A DNA stretch of 14,070 bases from Pirellulales bacterium. GTDB taxonomy: Bacteria; Planctomycetota; Planctomycetia; Pirellulales; JALHLM01. Below the pieces are notes generated by a model. It saw only the letters and a list, made by a program, of their open reading frames with translations, had not been told where the DNA came from and did no database searches. The translations under genes were made by a program, and so were the position numbers. The stretch lies in contig JALHLM010000037.1 in the NCBI GenBank assembly GCA_022844585.1, positions 5,319 to 19,388 of the forward strand. Direction: 5' to 3'. This document shows positions 1 to 6,352 of this stretch, one piece after another; position 1 is the first letter of the stretch; each line of letters starts with the position of its first letter.

Positions 1-866
1 TCGCCCGAGGTCGCAAGCTGCCGCGCTGGGCGACGCGCAACTTCATGCGCCGAGCCTCACGGCGCCGGCTGACCCGGCCGACGCGGCGGACCGATCGTAA
101 GGTGCTGTACTTTGTCGACACCTACGCCAACTACCACGATCCGCAACTCGCCGAGGCGCTGGTCGCGGTGCTGGAGCATAACGGGATCGCCGTCTATGTT
201 CCGCCGGGGCAATGGGCCTCCGGCATGCCGTTGATCGCCAGCGGCGCGATTGACGAGGCCCGCAAAGTAGCCACGCACAACGTGGCCATCCTCGCCGAAG
301 CGGTGCGGCAAGGGTATCACATCGTCTCCACGGAGCCGGCCGCGGCGCTGTGTCTCGGACATGAATACGCACAACTCGTCGCCGACGAGGACGTCGCACT
401 CGTCGCGGAAAATTCCAGCGACGCCTGCGCCTATTTATGGAAGCTGCATGTCGAGGGACAGCTCAGGCTTGATCTTAAGCCGCTCAACTTGGAAGTCGGC
501 TATCATCAACCGTGCCATCAACGGGCGCTGCAAATCGGCTCGCCGGGCGAAGGGCTGCTGCGCTTGATCCCGGGCATGACGGTCCATCGCTTGGACCACG
601 GCTGTTCCGGGATGGCCGGCATCTACGGAATGAAGCGGGCCAACTACCGGAACAGTTTGCGCGCCGGCTGGAAACTCATCTCGGCCGTCCGCGGTGGGCG
701 CTGGCAGGTCGGCGCCACGGAATGCTGCACCTGTAAGATGCAAATGGAACAGGGCTCCACGAAACCGACGATCCACCCGCTCAAATTGCTGGCGCTCGCC
801 TACGGCGTAATGCCTGAAATCTCCAAACTCGTGAGCGCCCGGGCACGAGAGCTGGTCACCACGTGA
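1..866 (+). CDS. FAD/Fe-S oxidoreductase, C-terminal cysteine-rich (GlpC/HdrD-like) part, 5'-truncated
   Basis: The frame is open from base 3 to the TGA at 864-866, and upstream codons still read as protein (ARGRKLPRW...), so the start lies outside the window; the ATG at 45 is internal. The visible part holds two CCG-type domains (PF02754 family) as in anaerobic glycerol-3-phosphate dehydrogenase subunit C and in long FAD-binding (D-lactate/glycolate dehydrogenase-type) fusions. Domain 1 begins at YFVDTYANYHDP, but where the family consensus has CCG it reads WASG, so it has no cysteine ligands. Domain 2 has YHQPCH, HGCSGMAG and ECCTCKMQMEQG, so it keeps a cysteine cluster but with CSG in place of CCG. 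The expected partners (an N-terminal FAD domain and ferredoxin-type CxxCxxC clusters) would lie upstream. It probably passes electrons from a 2-hydroxyacid or glycerol-3-phosphate-like donor; the substrate cannot be told. moaD starts 21 bp downstream on the same strand. Confidence 0.8.
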   Translation, partial: ARGRKLPRWATRNFMRRASRRRLTRPTRRTDRKVLYFVDTYANYHDPQLAEALVAVLEHNGIAVYVPPGQWASGMPLIASGAIDEARKVATHNVAILAEAVRQGYHIVSTEPAAALCLGHEYAQLVADEDVALVAENSSDACAYLWKLHVEGQLRLDLKPLNLEVGYHQPCHQRALQIGSPGEGLLRLIPGMTVHRLDHGCSGMAGIYGMKRANYRNSLRAGWKLISAVRGGRWQVGATECCTCKMQMEQGSTKPTIHPLKLLALAYGVMPEISKLVSARARELVTT

Positions 867-887
867 AGCGCCGCGCGAGATTGAACG

Positions 888-1139
888 ATGAACCAAACTA
901 TTCGCGTCAAATTGTTCGCCGTGGCCAAACAAGTCGCCGGCGCTGATGCCGTCGAATTGGCACTGCAGGAGGGCGCGACGGTGGCCGATGTACGCCGAGC
1001 GCTGCTGGAACGCTATCCGTCGCTGACCAAGCTGGCCAAGTTGCTGCTGTTCGCCGTAAATGGGGAATATGCCGATGACGCGATGACGATTCACCCAGAC
1101 GCCGAAGTGGCCTGCATCCCACCGGTGAGCGGCGGGTAA
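888..1139 (+). CDS. moaD: MoaD, small (sulfur-carrier) subunit of molybdopterin synthase
   Basis: This is an 83-residue ubiquitin-fold protein. It opens with the beta strand IRVKLFAVAKQ, contains EGATVADVRRALLERYP and LLLFAVNGEY, and ends in the diagnostic Gly-Gly (PPVSGG). In the known family that C-terminus is adenylylated by MoeB and thiocarboxylated, and the sulfur is then passed to cyclic pyranopterin monophosphate inside the MoaD2-MoaE2 heterotetramer to make molybdopterin in the cytoplasm. Length is normal (about 80 residues). The start is the only sensible ATG; there is no clear Shine-Dalgarno. moaE follows 39 bp later, so the two are probably co-transcribed. No moaA, moaC, moeA or moeB is in view. 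ThiS is the main alternative, but the adjoining moaE settles the call. Confidence 0.93.
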   Translation: MNQTIRVKLFAVAKQVAGADAVELALQEGATVADVRRALLERYPSLTKLAKLLLFAVNGEYADDAMTIHPDAEVACIPPVSGG

Positions 1140-1178
1140 AATCGATTGCCGGTCCGTAAACACATTTAGCATGATTCG

Positions 1179-1598
1179 ATGATTGCCCTCACTCACGAAC
1201 CCATTGATGCCGCGGCGCTCCTGCAGCGGGTGACCTCGCCCCTGGCCGGGGCGGTCGTTCTGTTTCTGGGCACGGTACGGGAGCTGACGGGCGAGCGGCG
1301 CACGTTGGCGTTGAACTACGAGTGTTATCCGGAAATGGCGGAGCGGAAGCTCGCGGAGCTGGAGTCCGAGGCGCGGCGGCGGTGGCCGCTCGTGGAATGC
1401 GCCATTGTGCATCGACTCGGACGTCTGGAATTGACCGAAGCCAGCGTCGCCGTGGCGGTCAGTTCGGCCCACCGGGCCGACGCCTTTGAGGCGGGGAAAT
1501 GGCTGATCGACACCCTCAAGGTGACGGTCCCGATCTGGAAGCAGGAACACTGGGCCGACGGGGCCACCGAATGGGTCCACCCCGGAGCGCCGGGCTGA
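1179..1598 (+). CDS. moaE: MoaE, large catalytic subunit of molybdopterin synthase
   Basis: The 139-residue protein matches MoaE along its whole length: GAVVLFLGTVRELTGER near residues 24-40, LNYECYPEMAERKL at 45-58, SSAHRADAFEAGKWLIDTLK at 95-114, then PIWKQEHW. Lys114 and Lys121 correspond by motif to the two active-site lysines of E. coli MoaE (K119, K126). The enzyme inserts two sulfurs, delivered by MoaD, into cyclic pyranopterin monophosphate. No catalytic residue appears to be missing and the length is typical. An ATG at 1171 is followed almost at once by TGA in its own frame, so 1179 is the start; no Shine-Dalgarno is visible. The molybdoenzyme served is not in the window. Confidence 0.95.
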   Translation: MIALTHEPIDAAALLQRVTSPLAGAVVLFLGTVRELTGERRTLALNYECYPEMAERKLAELESEARRRWPLVECAIVHRLGRLELTEASVAVAVSSAHRADAFEAGKWLIDTLKVTVPIWKQEHWADGATEWVHPGAPG

Positions 1599-1733
1599 GT
1601 TTTTCCCGTAATCGCGCGGCGATACCCCTGCAATTGAGCGGGCAAGCGTCTGCCGGCCGGACTGGGCCTTGCTTTTTTTCTTGCGGATTTCCAACGCATC
1701 TGGCTAGGATGGATTGATTGAGGATTCCCTGAC

Positions 1734-1787
1734 AAGGCTGGCATTGGGCCCTCCCGAGGTCCGGTTGGGCCCCGCAAACCCAGCCTT
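1734..1787 (+). other. Long two-part stem-loop in the leader
   Basis: AAGGCTGG (1734-1741) is the exact reverse complement of CCAGCCTT (1780-1787). Nested inside, GGGCCC (1746-1751) can pair with GGGCCC in 1767-1773. The result is a two-storey hairpin with a 4-nt/6-nt internal loop (CATT opposite CGCAAA) and a loop of about 15 nt. No T-run follows, so it does not look like an intrinsic terminator. It could be a folded RNA element, or in DNA a protein-binding inverted repeat. No known riboswitch consensus was recognised. Confidence 0.4.
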
Positions 1788-1829
1788 TCCGCGATCGATT
1801 GAGTAAACCCAGGCAACCCGGGGAACTGT

Positions 1830-1918
1830 GACGCTGGATGAAGCGTCCAAACTCGGTTTGTGGCCGTATGTTACGCGGAACGATACCCCTCCGTTGGCGA
1901 CTCCCAATCGCCAGCGTC
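1830..1918 (+). other. Alternative inverted repeats that share one arm, in the leader
   Basis: GACGCTGG (1830-1837) is the exact reverse complement of CCAGCGTC (1911-1918), giving a long-range 8-bp stem. The first five bases, GACGC (1830-1834), can instead pair with GCGTC (1843-1847) across an 8-nt loop. GGCGA (1896-1900) and TCGCC (1908-1912) form another local hairpin that competes for part of the distal arm. Such mutually exclusive pairings are what a conformational switch would show, but short GC-rich stems also arise by chance in DNA of this composition. A further GCGTC lies near 1936-1940. Confidence 0.3.
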
Positions 1919-1964
1919 GGAACCCCGGTTTTTTAGCGTCACACAACACGCTCGGAACAGCACG

Positions 1965-4715
1965 ATGTCGTCAGTTTTCAATCGCCTCGCCCGCACACTT
2001 GGTTGGCAAACCAGCACCCGCTCGCGACGGAAGCCGGTTCGCCGCTCTCCCCTGCGCGACTCGTTGCAGCTCGAATCGCTCGAGCATCGTCACTTGATGA
2101 GCGTGGTGCCAGTTGGACTCGAGACGCGCGCGCATCCGCTGATCACGACGTCGCAAGTCACCTGGCTAGAATCGCCCCAGTCGGTTGCCATGAATTCGGA
2201 CGGCAACGCGGTGATTGTGTTTTCGAGTCCCAACACGCAGGCGCCCGGCGACGACGGCACCAATCAAACTGGCGTTTGGTTCCGTCGCGTTCCCACGAAC
2301 GGCGTGATCAGTAACACAGCGCCGGTGGAAGTGAATGTCACGAAAACCGGCCCGCAGGCGTTCGGCTCGGTCGCCATGGCGCCGGACGGCAGCTTTGTGA
2401 TCGTCTGGAGCGGCAACGGCGTGAACTCGGGCGGGCGTCCGACCGACCTTCCGGCGCAAGGCCAAGTGGATGGTTCCGGTATCTGGATGCGGCGCTATGA
2501 TGCGGCCGGCAACCCACGTGATGCCGGCGAGCGGCTTGTGAACACAACCGTGCCGACCGGCGTGTCGCAGGATCCAGTGCAACAGCACCCGTCGGTCGCC
2601 ATGGACGCGGACGGCAATTACGTCGTCGTCTGGACCGTCGATGAGACGACCGGTTCGCTGAATTCGCAACGCAACGTTTTCATGCGACGCTTCACATCTG
2701 GCGGCGTGCCGATTGACGCTACCGAAGTGCAGGTCAATACATCCACCACCCAAGTGGAACGACTCGCCACGGTGGCCATGAACGCCAATGGCGACTTTGT
2801 GGTGATCTGGTCGGCCGCGAACGGTATTAACGGCGACTACGAATCCCTGGGTCGTTACTTCCGCGCGGCCGACGGCCAATTCGGACCGGTCTTCACCGCT
2901 GCCACGGGCGTACTCAATGACCTGTACAACTCGGTCGGAATGGCAGACTCGGGCGACTTTGTCGTCAGCTACACGTTGACCTCGTTGCTGAACGAGAACC
3001 CAAACTTCTTGACGAGCGACACCGAGGTCTTCTTCCGTCGATTCACGGCTCCGTTGGGAGTCGCGGCGCCGCCGATCGCGAAGGACGCTGGCGATCGATT
3101 CATGTTGGCCACCAATACCGCCATTGCCGGCACACAACGCTTCTCGCGGGTCAGTGTGGTGCCGGAAACGGGCGACTTCACGATTGTGTGGGATGGCGTC
3201 GGTCCGGCGACGGTCGATTTCAACGGCGACGCAGTCGCGGCGGAAACCGACCTCACCGGCGGCGGCGTTTTCGGACAGCGATTCCTGGCCAGCGGCACGC
3301 AGGTCGGCGGCTTGTTCCGGGCGAACACCTCGTTGGCTGGTGCGCAGCGCCTCGCAGGCGTCGCCGTACGAGCCGATGAAGGCACATCGCCGGAGAACCA
3401 CAGCATCTTCGTCGCCTGGAGTGGCAACGGCACGCAGAACCTGACCGGCCAGGAAGACAGCCAGGGCGTGTTCTATCAGCGTTACCAGAAACAAACACCG
3501 GACATCGCCATCACGTTGCCGGGCCCCAATCCGGTTCAGTACTCGGTCCGCAATCCGATCCAGCAAATCCTGGATCCAACCGCCACGGTCACTGCCCCTG
3601 TAGGCATCTCCTACTTTGGCCTGCGATTGACCGTGGTGCTCTCCACCACGGGCACCGGTTCCAACGCCATTAACGGCGCTCAGGAAATTCTCGGGATCTT
3701 CGACGAAGGCCCAGGCGTCGATACGATTGACGTCAACGGCGGCAACATTCTTTACAACAATGTCCAGATTGGCGCCTTCACCTACACGCCCGATCCGTTC
3801 GACATTACGAGAACGGTATTGGTCGTCACGTTCAATGCGCAAGCCACGACCCCGGCGGTGCAAGCCGTGATGCAGAACGTGTTCTATCAGCATACGCTTC
3901 CGCCGCAGAACCCGTTGCAGACCGATCGTCAGACCACGTGGTTCCTGACCGACGCGCAGAATCTGACGACGGACGTGCTGGTGAAGAACATCACCTTCAC
4001 GGGTAGCTCGACGGGCGGCGGCGGATCCCGCTTCCGTCATCGCGGGTTCTGCACCAATTGCGGCATTCCCGCCGAGCGTTACGCGACGGGCCTGTACCGC
4101 GTGGTGCTGGAACGCGAAGGCAGTTCCGCCGAAGTGTCATCGCTGTCGAAGGCCCTGCTCAACGGCTATCCGGCGCCCAACGCCGTCGCCGGGTTCGTGA
4201 ACTCCGTCGAGTACCGCCGTTGGTTGATCGCCGACCCCGTGAATGGCTTCTATCCGCGCTTCTTGGGACGACAGGCCGATGAGGGGGGCATTCAGTACTG
4301 GTTGAATGCCATGGCCCACGGAGTTTCCGAGCCGCAGGTATTGGCCGGCATCGTCGGCTCCGGCGAATTCTTCGCCACGCAAGGCGGCGGCACGAATGCC
4401 GGTTACGTGAACGCACTCTATGCCAAGGTTCTGAATCGCACGGCGGGCGCCTCAGAGGTCAACTACTACGTCAGTCGATTGAACGCGGGCACGGGACGCG
4501 CCGACATCGCCGCTGGCTTCATCAACAGCACGGAATACCGGACCATCTTGATTCAGGAGTGGTACGACCACTACCTCACCATCAATCCGGTCGACAACAA
4601 CAAGATGAGCGTCGCCCTGTCCAAATTCGGACCGAGCGGGTCTTGGCAGAATGTGCAGATCTACATCCTGACCAGCCGCGAAGCTATTCCTCGCCCGTTG
4701 ATCCTGGGCAGCTAG
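1965..4715 (+). CDS. Large secreted protein: LEPR-type N-terminus, seven propeller-like repeats, cadherin-like segment, DUF4214 repeats
   Basis: Starting at ATG 1965 gives 916 residues and places the planctomycete sorting-type motif LQLESLEHRHLMS at 34-46 behind an Arg-rich stretch, as in LEPR-XLL proteins; the frame is open upstream to 1860 but without family-like sequence. Residues 71-510 hold seven repeats, each with a core like SVAMxxDGxFVIVWS followed by a G(I/V)(W/F)xRR(Y/F) strand; cores start near 73, 135, 210, 269, 323, 395 and 465. Seven copies suggest a seven-bladed beta-propeller. Residues 511-680 resemble the cadherin-like 'DPTATV...ITFTG' modules of planctomycete surface proteins. 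After a GGGG linker and a Cys pair (CTNC, 696-699), three DUF4214 repeats (about 711-750, 763-802, 819-858) and a degenerate fourth (867-907) end the protein. It is probably exported and surface-bound, with binding or scaffold roles; no catalytic motif is seen. A strong terminator follows. Confidence 0.85.
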   Translation: MSSVFNRLARTLGWQTSTRSRRKPVRRSPLRDSLQLESLEHRHLMSVVPVGLETRAHPLITTSQVTWLESPQSVAMNSDGNAVIVFSSPNTQAPGDDGTNQTGVWFRRVPTNGVISNTAPVEVNVTKTGPQAFGSVAMAPDGSFVIVWSGNGVNSGGRPTDLPAQGQVDGSGIWMRRYDAAGNPRDAGERLVNTTVPTGVSQDPVQQHPSVAMDADGNYVVVWTVDETTGSLNSQRNVFMRRFTSGGVPIDATEVQVNTSTTQVERLATVAMNANGDFVVIWSAANGINGDYESLGRYFRAADGQFGPVFTAATGVLNDLYNSVGMADSGDFVVSYTLTSLLNENPNFLTSDTEVFFRRFTAPLGVAAPPIAKDAGDRFMLATNTAIAGTQRFSRVSVVPETGDFTIVWDGVGPATVDFNGDAVAAETDLTGGGVFGQRFLASGTQVGGLFRANTSLAGAQRLAGVAVRADEGTSPENHSIFVAWSGNGTQNLTGQEDSQGVFYQRYQKQTPDIAITLPGPNPVQYSVRNPIQQILDPTATVTAPVGISYFGLRLTVVLSTTGTGSNAINGAQEILGIFDEGPGVDTIDVNGGNILYNNVQIGAFTYTPDPFDITRTVLVVTFNAQATTPAVQAVMQNVFYQHTLPPQNPLQTDRQTTWFLTDAQNLTTDVLVKNITFTGSSTGGGGSRFRHRGFCTNCGIPAERYATGLYRVVLEREGSSAEVSSLSKALLNGYPAPNAVAGFVNSVEYRRWLIADPVNGFYPRFLGRQADEGGIQYWLNAMAHGVSEPQVLAGIVGSGEFFATQGGGTNAGYVNALYAKVLNRTAGASEVNYYVSRLNAGTGRADIAAGFINSTEYRTILIQEWYDHYLTINPVDNNKMSVALSKFGPSGSWQNVQIYILTSREAIPRPLILGS

Positions 4716-4743
4716 TTCACCGGAAGACGAGTTCCGATCAAGC

Positions 4744-4777
4744 AAAGCCGGCCTCTTTGTGAGGCCGGCTTTTTGTT
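4744..4777 (+). terminator. Intrinsic (rho-independent) terminator of the secreted-protein gene
   Basis: A perfect 12-bp stem, AAAGCCGGCCTC (4744-4755) with GAGGCCGGCTTT (4761-4772), closes a 5-nt loop TTTGT and runs into a T-tract TTTTTGTT (4770-4777). It begins 28 bp after the TAG stop. On the minus strand the hairpin is followed by GCTTTGCTT, a poorer tract, so it may only partly stop transcripts arriving from the convergent ATPase gene. Confidence 0.93.
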
Positions 4778-4835
4778 GCGCTGAAGCGCGAGTTCTTCCG
4801 AGGTCAGAAACGCCCGCGACAAACACGAAGCTGCG

Positions 4836-6272
4836 TTAAAAGCCGAGGCGGCAGCGGATGCCGAGCGGGGCGCCAAGGGACCGGGCGTTGACTTCGCCGC
4901 CGCGGCGCAGCAGTTCGTCCAGGGCCGCTTGGACGTCTTCCCTGGCGACGACGCCGTCGTCAGCGCGTTCCATTTGGAACTGCACGGAACGCCGGATCAG
5001 TTCCTTGATGAACGCGCCGCTCCCGCCTTCAGTTTGGGTGACGAGCAAATCTTCGACATCGGACGGAAGTCTAACGCGCCGCCCGTAGAGTTGCGCTAAT
5101 TTGCGGCGCCCTTCCTCATTCGGGCAGGCGAATTCGATTGCCTGGTCGATACGTCCGGGCCGCGCCGCGAGCGCCTCCTCCAAATCCTGCGGCCGGTTCG
5201 TCGTGAGGATGAACAGAATCTCCGCGTCATCCTTGAGCCCGTCCATTTCGTTCAACAGCTTGTTGAGCATGACTTCCGTGCATGGGCCCTCGTGCTGTTC
5301 GCGGGAACGGGCGATCAGATCGACGTCTTCGATCACCACGATGCTCGGCTGCAACAGTCGCGCGAGCGACATGTACTCCGTCAGCATGCCGACTTCCTCG
5401 CCAGTCATCAGTAACGTCGTCTGGCCGGGCATCGACGTCGAAAGGTAGCGGATCGTATGTGTCTTGCCGACGCCCGGCGGGCCGAATAACAACAGGCCTT
5501 TCTTTTTTGATTGCCCCAACTCTCCCAGGCGCACGCGCCGGTGAACAAAGTTGATCACGTTGCGGTCGAGTAATTCCAATGTCTCATCGGGCAAAATGAC
5601 TTGCTCGCGCGCTACCGGGGCGAGCGTGTGTACCGTCAGTCCCGTGCCTTCGCCGGAGTATTCTTCCGCACTCTCCAGCGAGAGAATCTTACCGCGATAG
5701 GAAGGCGCCAACCGCACCAGCTCCTCGATGCGCGCGAAGATCGCTTGAACCAGCTCGTCGCCCGCATCGTCATTGGGCGCCGCGATGTCGATACGGACCT
5801 TGCCCGGGCCCTGATAGACTCGCACGCGCGACAGCAGGATCGCGCCGGGACGCTGCTTGTCACGCACGAGCCACAGGCTACTGTCCTGCACGCGGACTGG
5901 GGCTGTTTCGCCGACATTCACTTCTTCGTACTGCACTGGAATCTGCGTGGCCTCTTGCACGCCGGTCAGCAGATGCGCCAGCTCAATCCCCTGATAGTAC
6001 TCGTGCTCGCACTTCACGCCGAGCAATCGGGCGACCGTTAGGTCGCCGTTGAACATCGCGTCAAACGCACGTTGCACGTCGGCGCGCATCCGCATCGGAA
6101 ACTGGCGCGACGCGACGCGCAGCTCGCCGATCGGCGTCGGCCGGAAGTGCCGCTGCAGCAAGTAGTAGATCGCGTGCGCTTTCTCGCTGTTCCGCCGGGA
6201 GATGGTCGCGACAATGCCCGCGACAATGAACCCGCTGACGAGACCGATCAGAATTCCCCAGAGCCAAGCCAT
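4836..6272 (-). CDS. Membrane-anchored AAA+ ATPase
   Basis: From the ATG at 6272 the protein has 478 residues. This start is chosen because AAGG lies 8 nt upstream and the membrane segment then begins at residue 2; the upstream in-frame alternative is a TTG at 6308. Residues 3-24 (WLWGILIGLVSGFIVAGIV) form one transmembrane helix. Residues 30-250 are a mixed N-domain of unknown role. The AAA module follows: Walker A GPPGVGKT at 264-271; Walker B IVVIEDVD at 311-318, with Glu before Asp as in Bcs1-like enzymes rather than the usual DE; sensor-1 TTNRP at 357-361; arginine-finger candidates R371 and R374 in RPGRID; sensor-2-like GGSGAFIKEL at 416-425. It should form an ATP-driven ring at the membrane. 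There is no HExxH, so it is not an FtsH protease. The substrate is unknown. It lies 80 nt downstream of the asparagine-synthase gene on the same strand, so co-transcription is possible. Confidence 0.85.
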   Translation of the reverse strand: MAWLWGILIGLVSGFIVAGIVATISRRNSEKAHAIYYLLQRHFRPTPIGELRVASRQFPMRMRADVQRAFDAMFNGDLTVARLLGVKCEHEYYQGIELAHLLTGVQEATQIPVQYEEVNVGETAPVRVQDSSLWLVRDKQRPGAILLSRVRVYQGPGKVRIDIAAPNDDAGDELVQAIFARIEELVRLAPSYRGKILSLESAEEYSGEGTGLTVHTLAPVAREQVILPDETLELLDRNVINFVHRRVRLGELGQSKKKGLLLFGPPGVGKTHTIRYLSTSMPGQTTLLMTGEEVGMLTEYMSLARLLQPSIVVIEDVDLIARSREQHEGPCTEVMLNKLLNEMDGLKDDAEILFILTTNRPQDLEEALAARPGRIDQAIEFACPNEEGRRKLAQLYGRRVRLPSDVEDLLVTQTEGGSGAFIKELIRRSVQFQMERADDGVVAREDVQAALDELLRRGGEVNARSLGAPLGIRCRLGF

Positions 6273-6352
6273 CGCGCGCGCCTTACTACGTTCACTTGAA
6301 AAGCCCAATTACGCCTGGACGCCGTCGCCGACATCTGGGTTCGCGCGACGTC

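Larger units (their letters stand above)
1599..1964 (+). promoter_or_regulatory. Intergenic region and probable long 5' leader of the secreted-protein gene
   Basis: This 366-bp stretch between moaE and the large secreted-protein gene has no convincing coding content. The downstream frame stays open back to a GTG at 1860, but that extension has no family likeness. It carries a pyrimidine-rich run (GCTTTTTTTCTTGCGG, about 1671-1686), a weak promoter-like pair TTGCGG (1681-1686) and TAGGAT (1705-1710) with an 18-nt spacer, and downstream several inverted repeats (listed separately). If transcription starts near 1717, the leader would be about 245 nt, long for a structural gene. The promoter call is weak because the -35 box matches only 3 of 6 consensus positions. 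Confidence 0.3.

Noticed and set aside
435..1694. A 419-codon minus-strand frame spanning three plus-strand genes
   Set aside because: It crosses moaD, moaE and the oxidoreductase, all with clear family motifs, and has no likeness of its own.
1800..1890. Resemblance of the leader to a cyclic-di-GMP (GEMM) riboswitch
   Set aside because: A few short strings look alike (AGGCAACC, GTGACGC), but the conserved tetraloop, receptor and P1-P3 arrangement could not be placed.
2166..4040. A 624-codon open frame on the minus strand opposite the large secreted-protein gene
   Set aside because: It mirrors the strongly periodic, GC-rich coding strand, shows no recognisable domain and is rich in Arg and His as antisense frames in such DNA are; the plus strand has clear protein families.
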